DNA of 62,269 nucleotides. It comes from Deltaproteobacteria bacterium (lineage in GTDB: Bacteria; Desulfobacterota; Desulfobacteria; Desulfobacterales; QNYZ01). Shown here piece after piece: positions 16,537 through 27,200 of this stretch (position 1 is the stretch's first letter; the number at the start of each line of letters is the position of its first letter). The stretch is taken from NCBI GenBank assembly GCA_003973265.1, contig QNYZ01000092.1, positions 1 through 62,269 on the forward strand, read 5' to 3'. A program made the translations under genes and the position numbers. The notes beneath the pieces are model-generated. The model ran no database searches, was not told the DNA's origin, and worked only from the letters and a program-made list of their open reading frames with translations.

Positions 16537-18111
16537 TTATACCCTGACGGTTTCCCCGGCACGGGGAACATAAGCGGTATATCCCTTCTTTCTCAGTGTA
16601 TCGGCAAATGCCTTGGATTGGCTTTCTTCCCCGTGTACCACGGCGACCCGTTTAATTTCCAGGTTGGAATCATCAAGAAATCGAAGAAGTTCTGATCGGT
16701 CGCCATGGGCACTGAAACCGCCAAGCTTGACGACTTCGGCCTTCAGCGGGTATTCCTTGCCTAATATTTTTACAAGGGGCGGGTTGTGTTTTCGTCCTTC
16801 TTTCGCCCATTGGAGCCCCTGGTCCAAAATCCGCCGGCCCAGTGTGTGGGCGGCCATGAAGCCCACAATCAGGATGGTATTCTTTCTATCGTGAATTTTG
16901 TACCGCAAGTGGTGCAGAATACGTCCCCCTTCACACATTCCCGAAGCGGACAAAACGATGTGGGGCTTTTGTTCGCGGTTTAACGCCATCGATTCTTCCA
17001 CGGATTTGACGAAATTGATCTGTTTAAATGAAAAGGGGTTATCGCCGTCAGCCAAAAAGGTTTCTTTGGTCTCAGCATCGTATACTTCGGGATGTTCGCC
17101 ATAAACCCTTGTCAGGCGGGTGGCCAGAGGGCTGTCCACATAGATCGGGATACGCGGTACTTCTCCGTTATCGTATAGTTCGTGAAGACGGTAGATCAGT
17201 TCCTGGGTTCGCCCGAAGGCAAAAGACGGAATTAAAACAGACCCGCCCCGGTTATAGGTATCGTTAATGACTTTCTTCAGCATCGGCCCCATATCGACAA
17301 CCGGTTCATGGAGACGGTCGCCGTAGGTGCTTTCCATGATGAGTAAATCAAGGTGACGATCCGCTTCATCAAACTCGGCAGTGGGGTTTCGTAAAATCGC
17401 GGAATCATACCTTCCAAGATCGCCCGTGTATCCGACAGTGATGACACGTCCGGCCTTTTTGACCCTCACTATGGAAATCGCGGACCCCATAATGTGGCCG
17501 GCATCGTAAAAGGTGCAGGTCATATTTTTTCCGACAGTTATCGGCTGCCGATAGGGCTGCCCCCTGAAACAGGCCAGGGCCTTTTCGGCATCTTCAACCG
17601 TATAGAGGGGAGAGACCGCGTTTAGATGATATTTGTGAATCAGTTGATCGATGGCCTCGGGGTTGATCCGGTGGTTGATTTTTAACTTTGCCCGGATTTC
17701 TTTTTGCTCTTTGTGGCTCAGTTTTTTCCCGGTGTAGTCCGAACGAATTTTTGAAATGGAAGACCGGACGGTCTTATAGTTCAAATAAAGCGCGTCGGAT
17801 TCTTGAATCCGGGCCGAGTCGTTCAATAAATATTGGCACGAATCGGCTGTCGGCCGGGTACAGATTACCTGGCCGTGGAAATCTCTGCTGGTCACCATGG
17901 GAATCCGGCCCGAGTGGTCGATATGCGCATGGGATAATATGATATTGGTGATGAGTTTCGGATCGATGGGCAGCACCCGGTTTTTCTCTGCGCTCTCTTT
18001 TCTGCGGCCCTGAAACATCCCGCAGTCAAACACGATCCGGTCGTCGCCACAGTCCAAAAGATGCATCGAACCGGTCACTTCCCGGGCCGCTCCATAAGAC
18101 GTTACGTTCAT
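16537..18111 (-). CDS. MBL-fold beta-CASP ribonuclease (RNA metabolism metallo-hydrolase)
   Basis: A metallo-beta-lactamase fold with the beta-CASP insertion, as in CPSF73-like and RNase J-like exonucleases. Visible motifs are SHAHIDHSG (motif 2), DAGHIMGSA (motif 3), GYTGDLGR (motif 4), the beta-CASP region from LIPSFAFGRTQE to SASGMCEGGRILHHL, and the terminal GFSAHGD histidine. I placed the start at the second ATG (18111, MNVTSYGAAREVTGS). AGGAGG lies eight bases from it and only about two from the upstream ATG at 18117. The 524-residue length fits the family. It probably belongs to one transcript with the downstream glycosyltransferase. Confidence 0.9.
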   Translation of the reverse strand: MNVTSYGAAREVTGSMHLLDCGDDRIVFDCGMFQGRRKESAEKNRVLPIDPKLITNIILSHAHIDHSGRIPMVTSRDFHGQVICTRPTADSCQYLLNDSARIQESDALYLNYKTVRSSISKIRSDYTGKKLSHKEQKEIRAKLKINHRINPEAIDQLIHKYHLNAVSPLYTVEDAEKALACFRGQPYRQPITVGKNMTCTFYDAGHIMGSAISIVRVKKAGRVITVGYTGDLGRYDSAILRNPTAEFDEADRHLDLLIMESTYGDRLHEPVVDMGPMLKKVINDTYNRGGSVLIPSFAFGRTQELIYRLHELYDNGEVPRIPIYVDSPLATRLTRVYGEHPEVYDAETKETFLADGDNPFSFKQINFVKSVEESMALNREQKPHIVLSASGMCEGGRILHHLRYKIHDRKNTILIVGFMAAHTLGRRILDQGLQWAKEGRKHNPPLVKILGKEYPLKAEVVKLGGFSAHGDRSELLRFLDDSNLEIKRVAVVHGEESQSKAFADTLRKKGYTAYVPRAGETVRV

Positions 18112-18307
18112 ATTCATATCCTCCTGATAGTTTTATGCGGCACACCATAACGCCTGTCTTGCGATTGCGTCAAGGCATACATTCCAAACAATATTATCGA
18201 ATCCGGCCCACGGAAAAAGCAAGGAAAAACGGTCCCAGATAATATAAAGGTAAGCCCGCGGCCCGGTCGAAAAAGGCTTTCTGCACGAAAAAGAATGGCC
18301 GCAAAGA

Positions 18308-20353
18308 TCATTCCAAATCGCATCTGCCGCCTCCAACCGTGTCACGTTGCGCTGTCGTCCGGTTGCTCCAGATCAGGCCCGACTGACGGGAAATGGTCCG
18401 TGACACCGCTGTTTCAATGGCCGGCCGGCTGCCATAAATGATGACCCGTTTTCGGGCCCGGGTAATGCCGGTATAAAGGATTTCCCGGGTGAGCTGGCGA
18501 TGGGTGGAATCGTCGGGCAGCACGAGCAATACGTCGTTAAATTCAGACCCCTGGCTTTTGTGGACGGTCACGGCAAAGGAGAGCTCCCAGGCGGGGAGCT
18601 GGTCCAGGGCAAAGGCCTGGTACTGATTCGCCCCCTGAAAATAGACCCGAAAATGACCGGTCCTGTTTCGGATCACCACGCCGGTGTCGCCGTTAAACAG
18701 GCCCCGGCTGTAATCGTTGCGCGTGACCATGATCACAGCGCCGTTAAACAGGCCCGAGGCGGTATCTCTCCTGGTATCCGGCACGGTATCGATACGGGCG
18801 TCCATGTGGGTTGTCAGGTCGTGTTCGATTACCCGGTTGATCTCATCGCATCCGAAGGGACCATACCGCAACAGGGTCAGGATTCGGGACCGGCCCGCCC
18901 ATTCAAATATTTCTTCCAACAGCCGCCGCCCGGCATCGGTATCCATAAGATCCTGCCGGGTCTGTTCACCGGCGGTTCTGACCAGATTCGGATAACTGAC
19001 AGAAGTATCGGTATCCGGTGATAAAAAATAGTGCCTGGCCCACAGGCGGAGACACGCCTGCCACTGCCCGGATTCCATGGGTGCCACCACAGCCCACTGG
19101 TCGATTTTACCGTTTAGGGCGGTTTGAAAGGAGATCGGGGTGCAGGCCGGACAGCGACCCCGGTTGATGGCAGTTGCCAGCTGATTGATCCGGGTGCCGG
19201 CACGGTAATTATTTTGTAAAACCACCAGGTGGTTCTTAAAAATGCCGAAATCATCATCCGCCGGGATCATTTCGGCAAATACCGCGCCGGCTTCCACTGA
19301 AGGAAGCTGGTTCTGGTCCCCCATCAGGATTAACCGGGTCCGGGACGGGTCCAGCGCCTCGAGAAATTTCGACAGCATAACCACATCCACCATGGATACT
19401 TCATCGATAATGACCACCTCGGCCGGAAGGGGGTTTCCCCGGCGAAAATAAAAATCGTTTTGATGGCGGCGGTATCGAAGCAGTTTGTGCAGGGTGCTTC
19501 CCTTCAGGGTCAGCAGATCCCGATCCGTATCGCTGAGTGAGCGGATAGTGGGGACGAGGCTGGACACCGCTTCGGTCATTCGCTGGGCCGCCCGGCCGGT
19601 CGGAGCAACCAGGGCCATTCGCGTCGCCGGTATGCCCGCACGGGCAAGTCCCCGCACGATATTGACCATCACCGATGTTTTGCCCGTACCCGGGCCGCCG
19701 GAAATGATCGTAAATGGCGATACGAGAGCCTGGCGAATTGCCGCCACCTGTTCGGCGTCCCGGTAAATGGGCTGCCCCCCTTTTCCCAGGCGCAGGGACT
19801 GTTCTTCGGAAAAAAGTGTATCCATGATTTTGTCGGCGATCGAACCGGTTAAGCCATGGGGATCATCCGCGGATAAAAAGGCCTCAATCTGCCGATGAAG
19901 ACGTTTTTCATGACGGTGATATTTCTGAAAATAGATCCGTGGAATCCCGGAAGCCGTCTCGAAAATCAGTGGGTGCCGGTTCGATTTTCCGGCGGCGACC
20001 AGGCGGGCATATCGACCTTGCTTCTGCCGGGCGAGAAATCGGTCAATCCGGTTGAAAATCTGTTCGGGAACGACCTTACCGGCGGCCAGGCGGCCGATGT
20101 GGGCACGGGTTAATTCCAGGCAGAGGCTTCCCTCCCGCATGGCGGCGAACATCAGGGCCAGAACCGTTATCAATGACGGGTCATCGGCCGTACCGTCCGA
20201 CATTATCAGGTCATCAATCGTCATCCAGTCGACGGGGCTCAGATCGAGAGATTGAAAGAGAAGGCGGTCTTCGGCGATCAGCGGGCCGAAGCGGCGGGCC
20301 AGCCACGAGGAAAAACCGGAATTCGCAGTCGATGACGGAGTGGTGTTATTCAT
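18308..20353 (-). CDS. recD: Exodeoxyribonuclease V subunit alpha, RecD
   Basis: RecD is the 5'-to-3' SF1 helicase of RecBCD, which processes double-strand breaks. Walker A is GGPGTGKT at about residue 219. DEVSMVD follows as Walker B, and the C-terminal motifs VTVHKSQGSEF and YTGITRARK are those of RecD/UvrD-type helicases. The ATG at 20353 overlaps the recB stop by eight bases, so translational coupling is likely. A further ATG at 20374 would add seven residues inside recB and is less likely. At 681 residues it is somewhat longer than the E. coli protein. Confidence 0.93.
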   Translation of the reverse strand: MNNTTPSSTANSGFSSWLARRFGPLIAEDRLLFQSLDLSPVDWMTIDDLIMSDGTADDPSLITVLALMFAAMREGSLCLELTRAHIGRLAAGKVVPEQIFNRIDRFLARQKQGRYARLVAAGKSNRHPLIFETASGIPRIYFQKYHRHEKRLHRQIEAFLSADDPHGLTGSIADKIMDTLFSEEQSLRLGKGGQPIYRDAEQVAAIRQALVSPFTIISGGPGTGKTSVMVNIVRGLARAGIPATRMALVAPTGRAAQRMTEAVSSLVPTIRSLSDTDRDLLTLKGSTLHKLLRYRRHQNDFYFRRGNPLPAEVVIIDEVSMVDVVMLSKFLEALDPSRTRLILMGDQNQLPSVEAGAVFAEMIPADDDFGIFKNHLVVLQNNYRAGTRINQLATAINRGRCPACTPISFQTALNGKIDQWAVVAPMESGQWQACLRLWARHYFLSPDTDTSVSYPNLVRTAGEQTRQDLMDTDAGRRLLEEIFEWAGRSRILTLLRYGPFGCDEINRVIEHDLTTHMDARIDTVPDTRRDTASGLFNGAVIMVTRNDYSRGLFNGDTGVVIRNRTGHFRVYFQGANQYQAFALDQLPAWELSFAVTVHKSQGSEFNDVLLVLPDDSTHRQLTREILYTGITRARKRVIIYGSRPAIETAVSRTISRQSGLIWSNRTTAQRDTVGGGRCDLE

Positions 20354-23300
20354 GATCGAAAAGGGTCTTTTCAAGCGAAGTTAACGAACCGATCTCGTCG
20401 GGCGGTACAAAATAGATACCATGATCGGGCGAAATCCCCATCCCCCGCAGATAGAAATAGAAGACACCGCCAAAGTGGCGCCGGGGGTCAAAGTGTTTTC
20501 CCGATGCCTGTCGCAACCACCGGAGTACGGCTACGGTATACAACCGGTATTGCAGACGATAGTCGGCCGCATCCATGCTGGCGGAAAGGGCGGGAATGGC
20601 ATAGCCGTCGGCCAGATAGTTCGATTTCCAGTCGGCAATATAATAGGTGCCTTCGTATCGAAAGACAAGGTCGACGACACCACGGATCAACCGGTCCGGT
20701 GACGACGGAACGGTATAATAAAACGCGATTTCGTGCCGACGGTCTTCGGGTGCCAGCGACCCCAGGGTAAAACGGTCCCCCACCCGGGGGATCGGTGTGG
20801 TCAACGTGTCTGCAATCACCCGGGCCACATGGGGCTCAAACTGGCGATCCACGCTATATTGGGCCATGTATCGGCGGATGAGATTGCCGGGGCCGTCTGC
20901 TTCCAGTAATTGCCGGGCATGGGAGACAACATCATTAAAATCAATATGCTCTAAAATGTCATGAAACATCGATCCAACGTCCGGTCCGCCGGGAATCTCG
21001 TCTGCCGGCCGAAGCGCCCGGGGAGGCCGTATATCGAGCGCGGCCCCGCTTTCATCATCTTCACGGGAAATGGTGGAATCATTACCGAATGTTGCCGGCA
21101 GCGGATCGGTATCGGCATTCATGGCCACCTTTCTGGCATGGATACTCGAAAACGAGGCAACCTTCGTGGTGCGATGGCCGAAGTAGGTATCCGGTGGCAG
21201 CAGGTGCCGTGGCAGCGTCAGGCCAGGTAGATGGCCGTCCGCCAAAGCGGGCTGGATGTGCTCAGAAGAATGAACGTCCGGCCTTAACCATGTTACTTCC
21301 GCCGATGCTTCGGCTCCGGAAAAAGCCTCGTCAATTGCCCGGGCCATGAAGCGGCAGACCGGCCCGAAATGCGGCTGCCGGGTCAAAGCGGGAAAAAACG
21401 GCACATACAGCTTAAACTGCGCCCGGGTCAGGGCCACGTACAGCAGCCGCTTATCTTCATCTTCCGCCTCCTGCCGGTAACGGGCCGGATCGGATTTTTG
21501 TGTCAGGTCAATCACCTTATCGATGTTGCCGGGATGATCGGCTTCGATCCGGTGAAAGGTGTGATACTGCGTATGTCGGCCCTGGGTCAGGCCGCCGGCA
21601 ATAAAGACAACGGGAAATTGTAACCCTTTGGCCCGGTGCATGGTCATGATCTGGACCTTGCGCTGTTCCGTTTCGATTTCATGAATATCAGCATCGCTTT
21701 CAGCCGGAATAGCCTGATGGCGGTAACCGTCGAGATGGGAACACAGCTGTTCAAAATCAAGATTTTTCCGATACGCGATATCACAAAGAGAGGCAAATAT
21801 CTGGTGATAATTCGTTTCCGTGCGATCCCATCTTGAGGTGGCGGATTCCCGGAAGATCAGACCGGTATCCGCTTGAATCGACTGGAACAGCTCTCCCCAG
21901 TAACGATTTTGAGCCAGTTGATGCCATTTCAAAAAAAGGAGCCGAACCGGATGGGAAACCGGCAGGTCGTCATAGGTATACAGGTCGTCGGCCCGGAATC
22001 GAAAAAATGGGGTCAGCAGCGCTTTTTTAACATAAATACCATCCGATGGGGACAAAATGGCACGAAAAACCAGGCTGAGGTAGTACGCTTCGTCAGATTC
22101 AAACAGGCCGGGCTTGCGATAGTAGGAACAGGGAATCTGCTGGTCGCTCAACTCGGTTTCCATCAAAAGGGCATCTTTGCGGCCGCGGACCAGAATAGAG
22201 ATATCGCCTGGGTCCAGCGGTCGGCACGGGCTGTTTTTTCCGGCAATAACAAGCTTATCACCGGTGGTCAGAAACCGGATTTCCCGGGCGATGAACCCCG
22301 CCAGATCAGCCGCCGCCCGGCCGGGCTGCCGGGGGCCCCGCCGGTCGATAATGTTCAGCGCCCTGCGATTGGATGTGTCCCGGGCAATCTTTTCCGGTAA
22401 ATCTTTTTTTTCCGGGCTGGTGGCGGGAAGGTAGGTAATTTCGTGCCATTTTGCGGCCCGGGGGGGACCGAACCACGGAGACGCGGAAAAAACCCGGTTA
22501 AAGCCGGCCACCAGGGTCGGGTCGGATCGCCAGTTGATGTTGAGAAAGTAGATGGAAGCCCGGCCCTTACCTGCCAGTTTCTCCAGTTGATACCGGGCCG
22601 ACAGGTAGGTAAACACATCGGCGCCCCGAAAAGAATAGATCGCCTGCTTGGGATCGCCGATAAGAAACAACCGGCTGGTATCACTTTCAATGAAAATCCG
22701 TGCAAAGATCTGCCACTGGATCGGGTCTGTATCCTGAAACTCGTCGACGAAGGCATAGTGGTATTGTTTTCTAAGAGGGGCCAGTAACCGGCCGGCATCA
22801 GGGCCGGTCAGGGTGGCATGCACCTGTTTGAGCATATCATCATAACTGATCCACCCCTGTGACTGCTTGGCGATCCGAACGTCTTTTCCCAGTCGGCGAA
22901 TACTTTCTACGGCCACGATGTGCTTAAGGTGGCTGAAAGTACGAATTGTCTCCTTCAGGGCAACGACAACGTCACCCAGGCGGGGGCAGACATCGCCGGA
23001 GTTATCATGGCCGCCATTATATTTTTCGGGCACGATCACATCCGGACCGTCCTTCTTCAGTTTTTGATACCCTTCCATCGTATCGAGCAGCCGGTTAAAA
23101 CCGGTCAGGTCCGGGTGGCGGGGATCAACCGTCCCCAGCCACTGTTCAAGGGGGCGAATCACCTTATTGACAATGGCCGTTCGGCTTCGGGCATGAAAGT
23201 TTAATTGTTGATATGCATCCATAAAACCGGTACCCGGCCCGGCCAGGGACTTGAGCGTGTCCAGGGCGGTGCCAAAGTGATCGATCCGGTCGGATAAATC

Positions 23301-23900
23301 CACGTCTTCGGAATCGGGGAACAATGTATCACCGGCCGCCGGGTTAAACCCACCGGCGGTAATCCGGATAAGGATGTCAAGATAGGCGGATTGTTTTTCA
23401 GGAAAGCCGGATATGGCCAGCAATTGCGGCAACCAGCGGCCGTATCGCTGCGGCCAGACAGATCGCATCTGTTCCCTGAGCGCTTTTTCGAACAGGGGCC
23501 GGTCATCCACCAGCTCGGTTTGAAAGAGGGTATCGTTTTCAAAGGCAAAATCTTTTAACAACGCGTGACAGAATCCATGAATCGTATGGATCGGCGCGGT
23601 ATCAAAAGCATCCAGAGCCGCACCCAGCCGATGGGCGGTTTTTTCTGTTATGTCAGGCGAGGAGCGTGTCTGCTCAAGCTTTTCACGAATACGGATTTTA
23701 AGTTCGCTGGTGGCTTTTTCTGTATACGTCACCAGAAGGATATTTTCGAGCAGCAGGCCGGGCTTTTCTACCAGCAGCCGCACCACCAGGTTTTCAATGG
23801 TATACGTCTTACCTGTGCCGGCCGAGGCCTCGATCAGGCCGTGGCGGTCCAGATCGATCTGGTGAATATCATGGATGATGAGGGGCTGGTGTGTGGGCAT
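20346..23900 (-). CDS. recB: Exodeoxyribonuclease V subunit beta, RecB
   Basis: RecB is the 3'-to-5' helicase and the nuclease of RecBCD. Walker A is ASAGTGKT at residues 25-32. Helicase motifs such as VDEFQDTDPIQW, IGDPKQAIYSFRGAD and TMHRAKGLQFPVVFIAG are intact. The C-terminal RecB nuclease domain has GVVDLVFRYE followed by YYIADWKSNYL, which supplies the catalytic Asp and D-x-K residues. The 1184 residues match the family length. It overlaps recD and is separated from recC by 360 bases that hold a pseudogene fragment. Confidence 0.95.
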   Translation of the reverse strand: MPTHQPLIIHDIHQIDLDRHGLIEASAGTGKTYTIENLVVRLLVEKPGLLLENILLVTYTEKATSELKIRIREKLEQTRSSPDITEKTAHRLGAALDAFDTAPIHTIHGFCHALLKDFAFENDTLFQTELVDDRPLFEKALREQMRSVWPQRYGRWLPQLLAISGFPEKQSAYLDILIRITAGGFNPAAGDTLFPDSEDVDLSDRIDHFGTALDTLKSLAGPGTGFMDAYQQLNFHARSRTAIVNKVIRPLEQWLGTVDPRHPDLTGFNRLLDTMEGYQKLKKDGPDVIVPEKYNGGHDNSGDVCPRLGDVVVALKETIRTFSHLKHIVAVESIRRLGKDVRIAKQSQGWISYDDMLKQVHATLTGPDAGRLLAPLRKQYHYAFVDEFQDTDPIQWQIFARIFIESDTSRLFLIGDPKQAIYSFRGADVFTYLSARYQLEKLAGKGRASIYFLNINWRSDPTLVAGFNRVFSASPWFGPPRAAKWHEITYLPATSPEKKDLPEKIARDTSNRRALNIIDRRGPRQPGRAAADLAGFIAREIRFLTTGDKLVIAGKNSPCRPLDPGDISILVRGRKDALLMETELSDQQIPCSYYRKPGLFESDEAYYLSLVFRAILSPSDGIYVKKALLTPFFRFRADDLYTYDDLPVSHPVRLLFLKWHQLAQNRYWGELFQSIQADTGLIFRESATSRWDRTETNYHQIFASLCDIAYRKNLDFEQLCSHLDGYRHQAIPAESDADIHEIETEQRKVQIMTMHRAKGLQFPVVFIAGGLTQGRHTQYHTFHRIEADHPGNIDKVIDLTQKSDPARYRQEAEDEDKRLLYVALTRAQFKLYVPFFPALTRQPHFGPVCRFMARAIDEAFSGAEASAEVTWLRPDVHSSEHIQPALADGHLPGLTLPRHLLPPDTYFGHRTTKVASFSSIHARKVAMNADTDPLPATFGNDSTISREDDESGAALDIRPPRALRPADEIPGGPDVGSMFHDILEHIDFNDVVSHARQLLEADGPGNLIRRYMAQYSVDRQFEPHVARVIADTLTTPIPRVGDRFTLGSLAPEDRRHEIAFYYTVPSSPDRLIRGVVDLVFRYEGTYYIADWKSNYLADGYAIPALSASMDAADYRLQYRLYTVAVLRWLRQASGKHFDPRRHFGGVFYFYLRGMGISPDHGIYFVPPDEIGSLTSLEKTLFDHE

Positions 23901-24045
23901 GAATGATAAATATTTTTGGGGTAAAGGGCAAAGTTAGACAACCGAAAATAAATACCACGGGTGAAGCGCTTTATTCAAGTTGTTGGTAATCGGCACAAAA
24001 AAATGGCCGTTTAATGCGGCCACGAGAGAAAACGGTTATTTTTGA

Positions 24046-24256
24046 AAGAGATTTTTTTTGGAAGGGCAATACCTGGAAAACAAGCGGTTGAAAAACGAAA
24101 ACCTGGCGCTTCGCAGCCAGCTTTACGAAAGATTCGGTTTTACAAATATCATAGGGAAAACACAGCCCTGTTGAAAATATTCGACAAAAAAACAGCACCC
24201 AGCGACGGGACGGTTCGACTGCCGGGTGAAAGCGGAAACGGCAGGCACACGATTTT
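24046..24256 (+). pseudogene. Fragment of a sigma-54-dependent (NtrC-type) response regulator
   Basis: Plus-strand translation from 24067 reads LENKRLKNENLALRSQL followed by YERFGFTNIIGK, which is the linker and start of the AAA+ domain in NtrC-family regulators. A stop occurs at 24172-24174. After a frameshift near 24165 the similarity resumes as LLKIFD, then TAPSDGTVRLPGESGNGR, matching the strand before and the Walker A loop (normally GESGTGKE; here the Lys is Arg). The piece has neither start nor end, lies antisense between recB and recC, and stops at the recC 3' end. It is a decayed remnant, not an expressed gene. The rest of 23901-24045 shows nothing. Confidence 0.75.
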
Positions 24257-24260
24257 TTTG

Positions 24261-27200
24261 TTAGCCGCCGGTGACCGGCCGGTACCTGCCGAAAATGCCA
24301 AACCGACCTACGGCCCGGTCGAGCAGGTCAGCGGGAAACGCGGGTTGAACCAGCCGGTCAAATTCATCGGCGGTCTCGGCAAATGCATCGCGCATGTCGT
24401 CTCTAAACTGGCGGCGGAGGGTGTCGTCGATGGCGGCCGGGTCCTGGGCGAGCGGATTGACCGAACATTGAATCACGGTTTCAAACGGCAGCCAGTAACG
24501 AAGATGCCGATCCAGGTATTCGGCAACCAGGTCGGTCAGATAGTTTTCAGCCGTTTCCGGATCGACTTCAAAAATAAATTCTGACGCAGCTTTCGTCCCC
24601 ACCATGTGGATGATCAGAGATGATTTTCCGATCCCGCCTTGTGCCTGGGTGGACGCCCGGGCGCAAAGATAAAACAAGATCGGTGCCAGCATATATTTAT
24701 TCGGTTTTCGGTTCAGAGGGCCACCACCGGCAGGAACCAGCACATGCCATCCGGTTTCTTTTTCGTGCCAGCACCATCGGATCAGTCCGTTGAGCCGGAC
24801 AGGGCCCGGTTCCGGGCGATCTCCTCTATCGATGGGCGCGCGAATGTCGATGGGATCGAACCGGAGGACGCGGGTAAGGCCTGCCATGTCTGCCGCTTCA
24901 CCGGGTGTACCGATAACCGTTGCGGCCCAGGCCTCACCGGCCGATACCATTCGGTCGGCCAGGGGCGATATCACTTTTTCGAACTCGAACAGCTTTTCCT
25001 TTATGGACGCCTTATCCACTGCGGCGAACAGGCCCGCCGGGGTGATGCTGCGTCGATGGAAATCCGCATAGAAATGATCAAATATTTGATCGAGCAACCG
25101 ATGCGGATCAGCGATCCCGGGCCGGTCGATGCGGGTGTCCAGCCATTGATACAACGGAAGGTGTACCAGTTGCCAGTCAAACGGGTATTCAGAAAAAAAC
25201 GGCTCGTCCTCCACCTGAACCCGGTCTTCTGGCGCGGCTACGTCTTTGGCAATTCCCAGGTGACACAGGACGCTTTCATTAATCGGGGCGATTAAAAATC
25301 GTTTTAGCCGGCTTAATTGAACGGGCTCATCCATGCCGGTATCAGCGATTATTCCGGCCGGAACGGATAGATCCGGGTTCAGGGCGGCCACGCGCTGATA
25401 TTCGCTTTCTTCCAGCTTTGGCTTAACGTCGGTCCAACGGCCAGTGGCGCGATAACAGGCGACCCGGTCGGCCAGGTCATTGTTGACCATCACATCCGAC
25501 CCGGCCGTGACGGCGTCCGGTTCCAGATATCGGGGGCTGCTTCCCTTCAAGGGGATGCAGGTCACCTGAAACGACGTTTTCGCCGGCAGTACCCGGTCTT
25601 CGATAAAGCGCTTCAACTGGTTGACGACGTTGCACGGCGGCAGTTCACGATCTTTTTGAAGATCCCGGGAGATATAGCTGATATAAAATTTATCTCTGAC
25701 CGCCAGCAGTGTTTCCAGAAATAAATACCGGTTTCGTTCCGCAAGATTGATGTCTCCGATCCGACGTTTTTTCAACCGCAGGTCCAGGGGCGATGTTTCC
25801 GCCCGGCCGGGAAAGCTGCCTTCTTCCATGCCCATGACATAGACGATTTTAAAAGGAATCGGCCGCATGGGCTGCAGTTCGGCAATCGTGACGCCGTGGG
25901 TAAGATAATCGCCATGCCCTCCGGAGATGGCCCCCAGGCGGAAGCGGATATACTCGGCGATCAGGGTGGCATCCAGAAAGGGGGAATGATCCGGTGTCGG
26001 CGTCTGATTTGAATCCGACTGCAGGTGGTCGTAAAAGATCAATTCGTCCAGGGCCTGGAACAGGTGTTGCCGGATCACCGTTTCTCCGGGATAATCGGGG
26101 GGAATGGAGAACAGGTTTTCAGCCGCAGCCTTCAACGCCGCGCGCCACTGTGCGGCAGATGCCCGGTCCAGGCGCAACGTGTCTGCGGCATGGGCCAGGG
26201 CCGTTATCACCAGGCCGAATTTTTCGACCATGGCCGTGTCCCCGGTTTCCGTGTCGCTGTAGGGGACCCGATTTTCAAAATGCCCGGCATCGGTCCCCCC
26301 ATCCGGGTTTCCTGAAAAAATGCGGGCCAGGCGGAGGCGCTGCAGCCCCTGTTTCCAGGTGTAGCGGCCGCTGTCCGGGGCATTTTCGGCCGGTGAATCG
26401 GTATCTTCATAAGAGTGGAAAATATTCAATGCGTCGGCCCAGGCGGCCCATACCCGGATATCGTCAGTCGACAGATGCCATCTGGCCAGAAAACAGGGGT
26501 TTAACATCAGGTCGAATACGGCCTTGCGGGTAAACCGGCCGGTGGCCATAGACAATAGGCCCAACATCGCCTGGCCGTAAACGCTTTCAATATCGGCCCG
26601 TGAATCGATTAAATTATAGGAAATCCGCCGGGGCATCCTGTTAAAGACATCGCCGAAAACCGGTTTATAAACGGAGATGTTGGGAACCAGCACGGCGATA
26701 TCTGTCAGGTTCAGGTTTTCGTCTGCTTCCAGGTTGAAGATGATATTCTGGTAAACGGTTTCCACTTCCCGGTAGATACCGGGGCATCCGAATATCTGGA
26801 GCGAACGATCCGGGTGCAACCGGTGTTCTGAAGAAGACGTACCCAGCGTCAATATATCATGCTGAACCTGCTTTAAAACCGTATCCGTTCGGCCAACCGG
26901 TACAAAACCGGCGTTGAATGTATAGTCGGTCAACTGGCACAGCAGGCGGACACTTTCACGGCCCGGCTTGCCCCAGGCGGACAGGAGGGGATGATCCGGG
27001 CCGCCGGATAACTCGCCGTCGTCCATTTCCGTATTCCGGATGCGTAATACGCGGTTTTTTCGTTTCATCCACCGGGTTTCCCCCGGGGTGCGTACGTCTT
27101 CCCAGAATTCACTGGACGGATTGAGGGCGTAGATGAAAATATCGTAAAATGGTTTCAGCCGGTCGATCAGGGCCAGATGAAAGGCAGACACCTGGGACAG

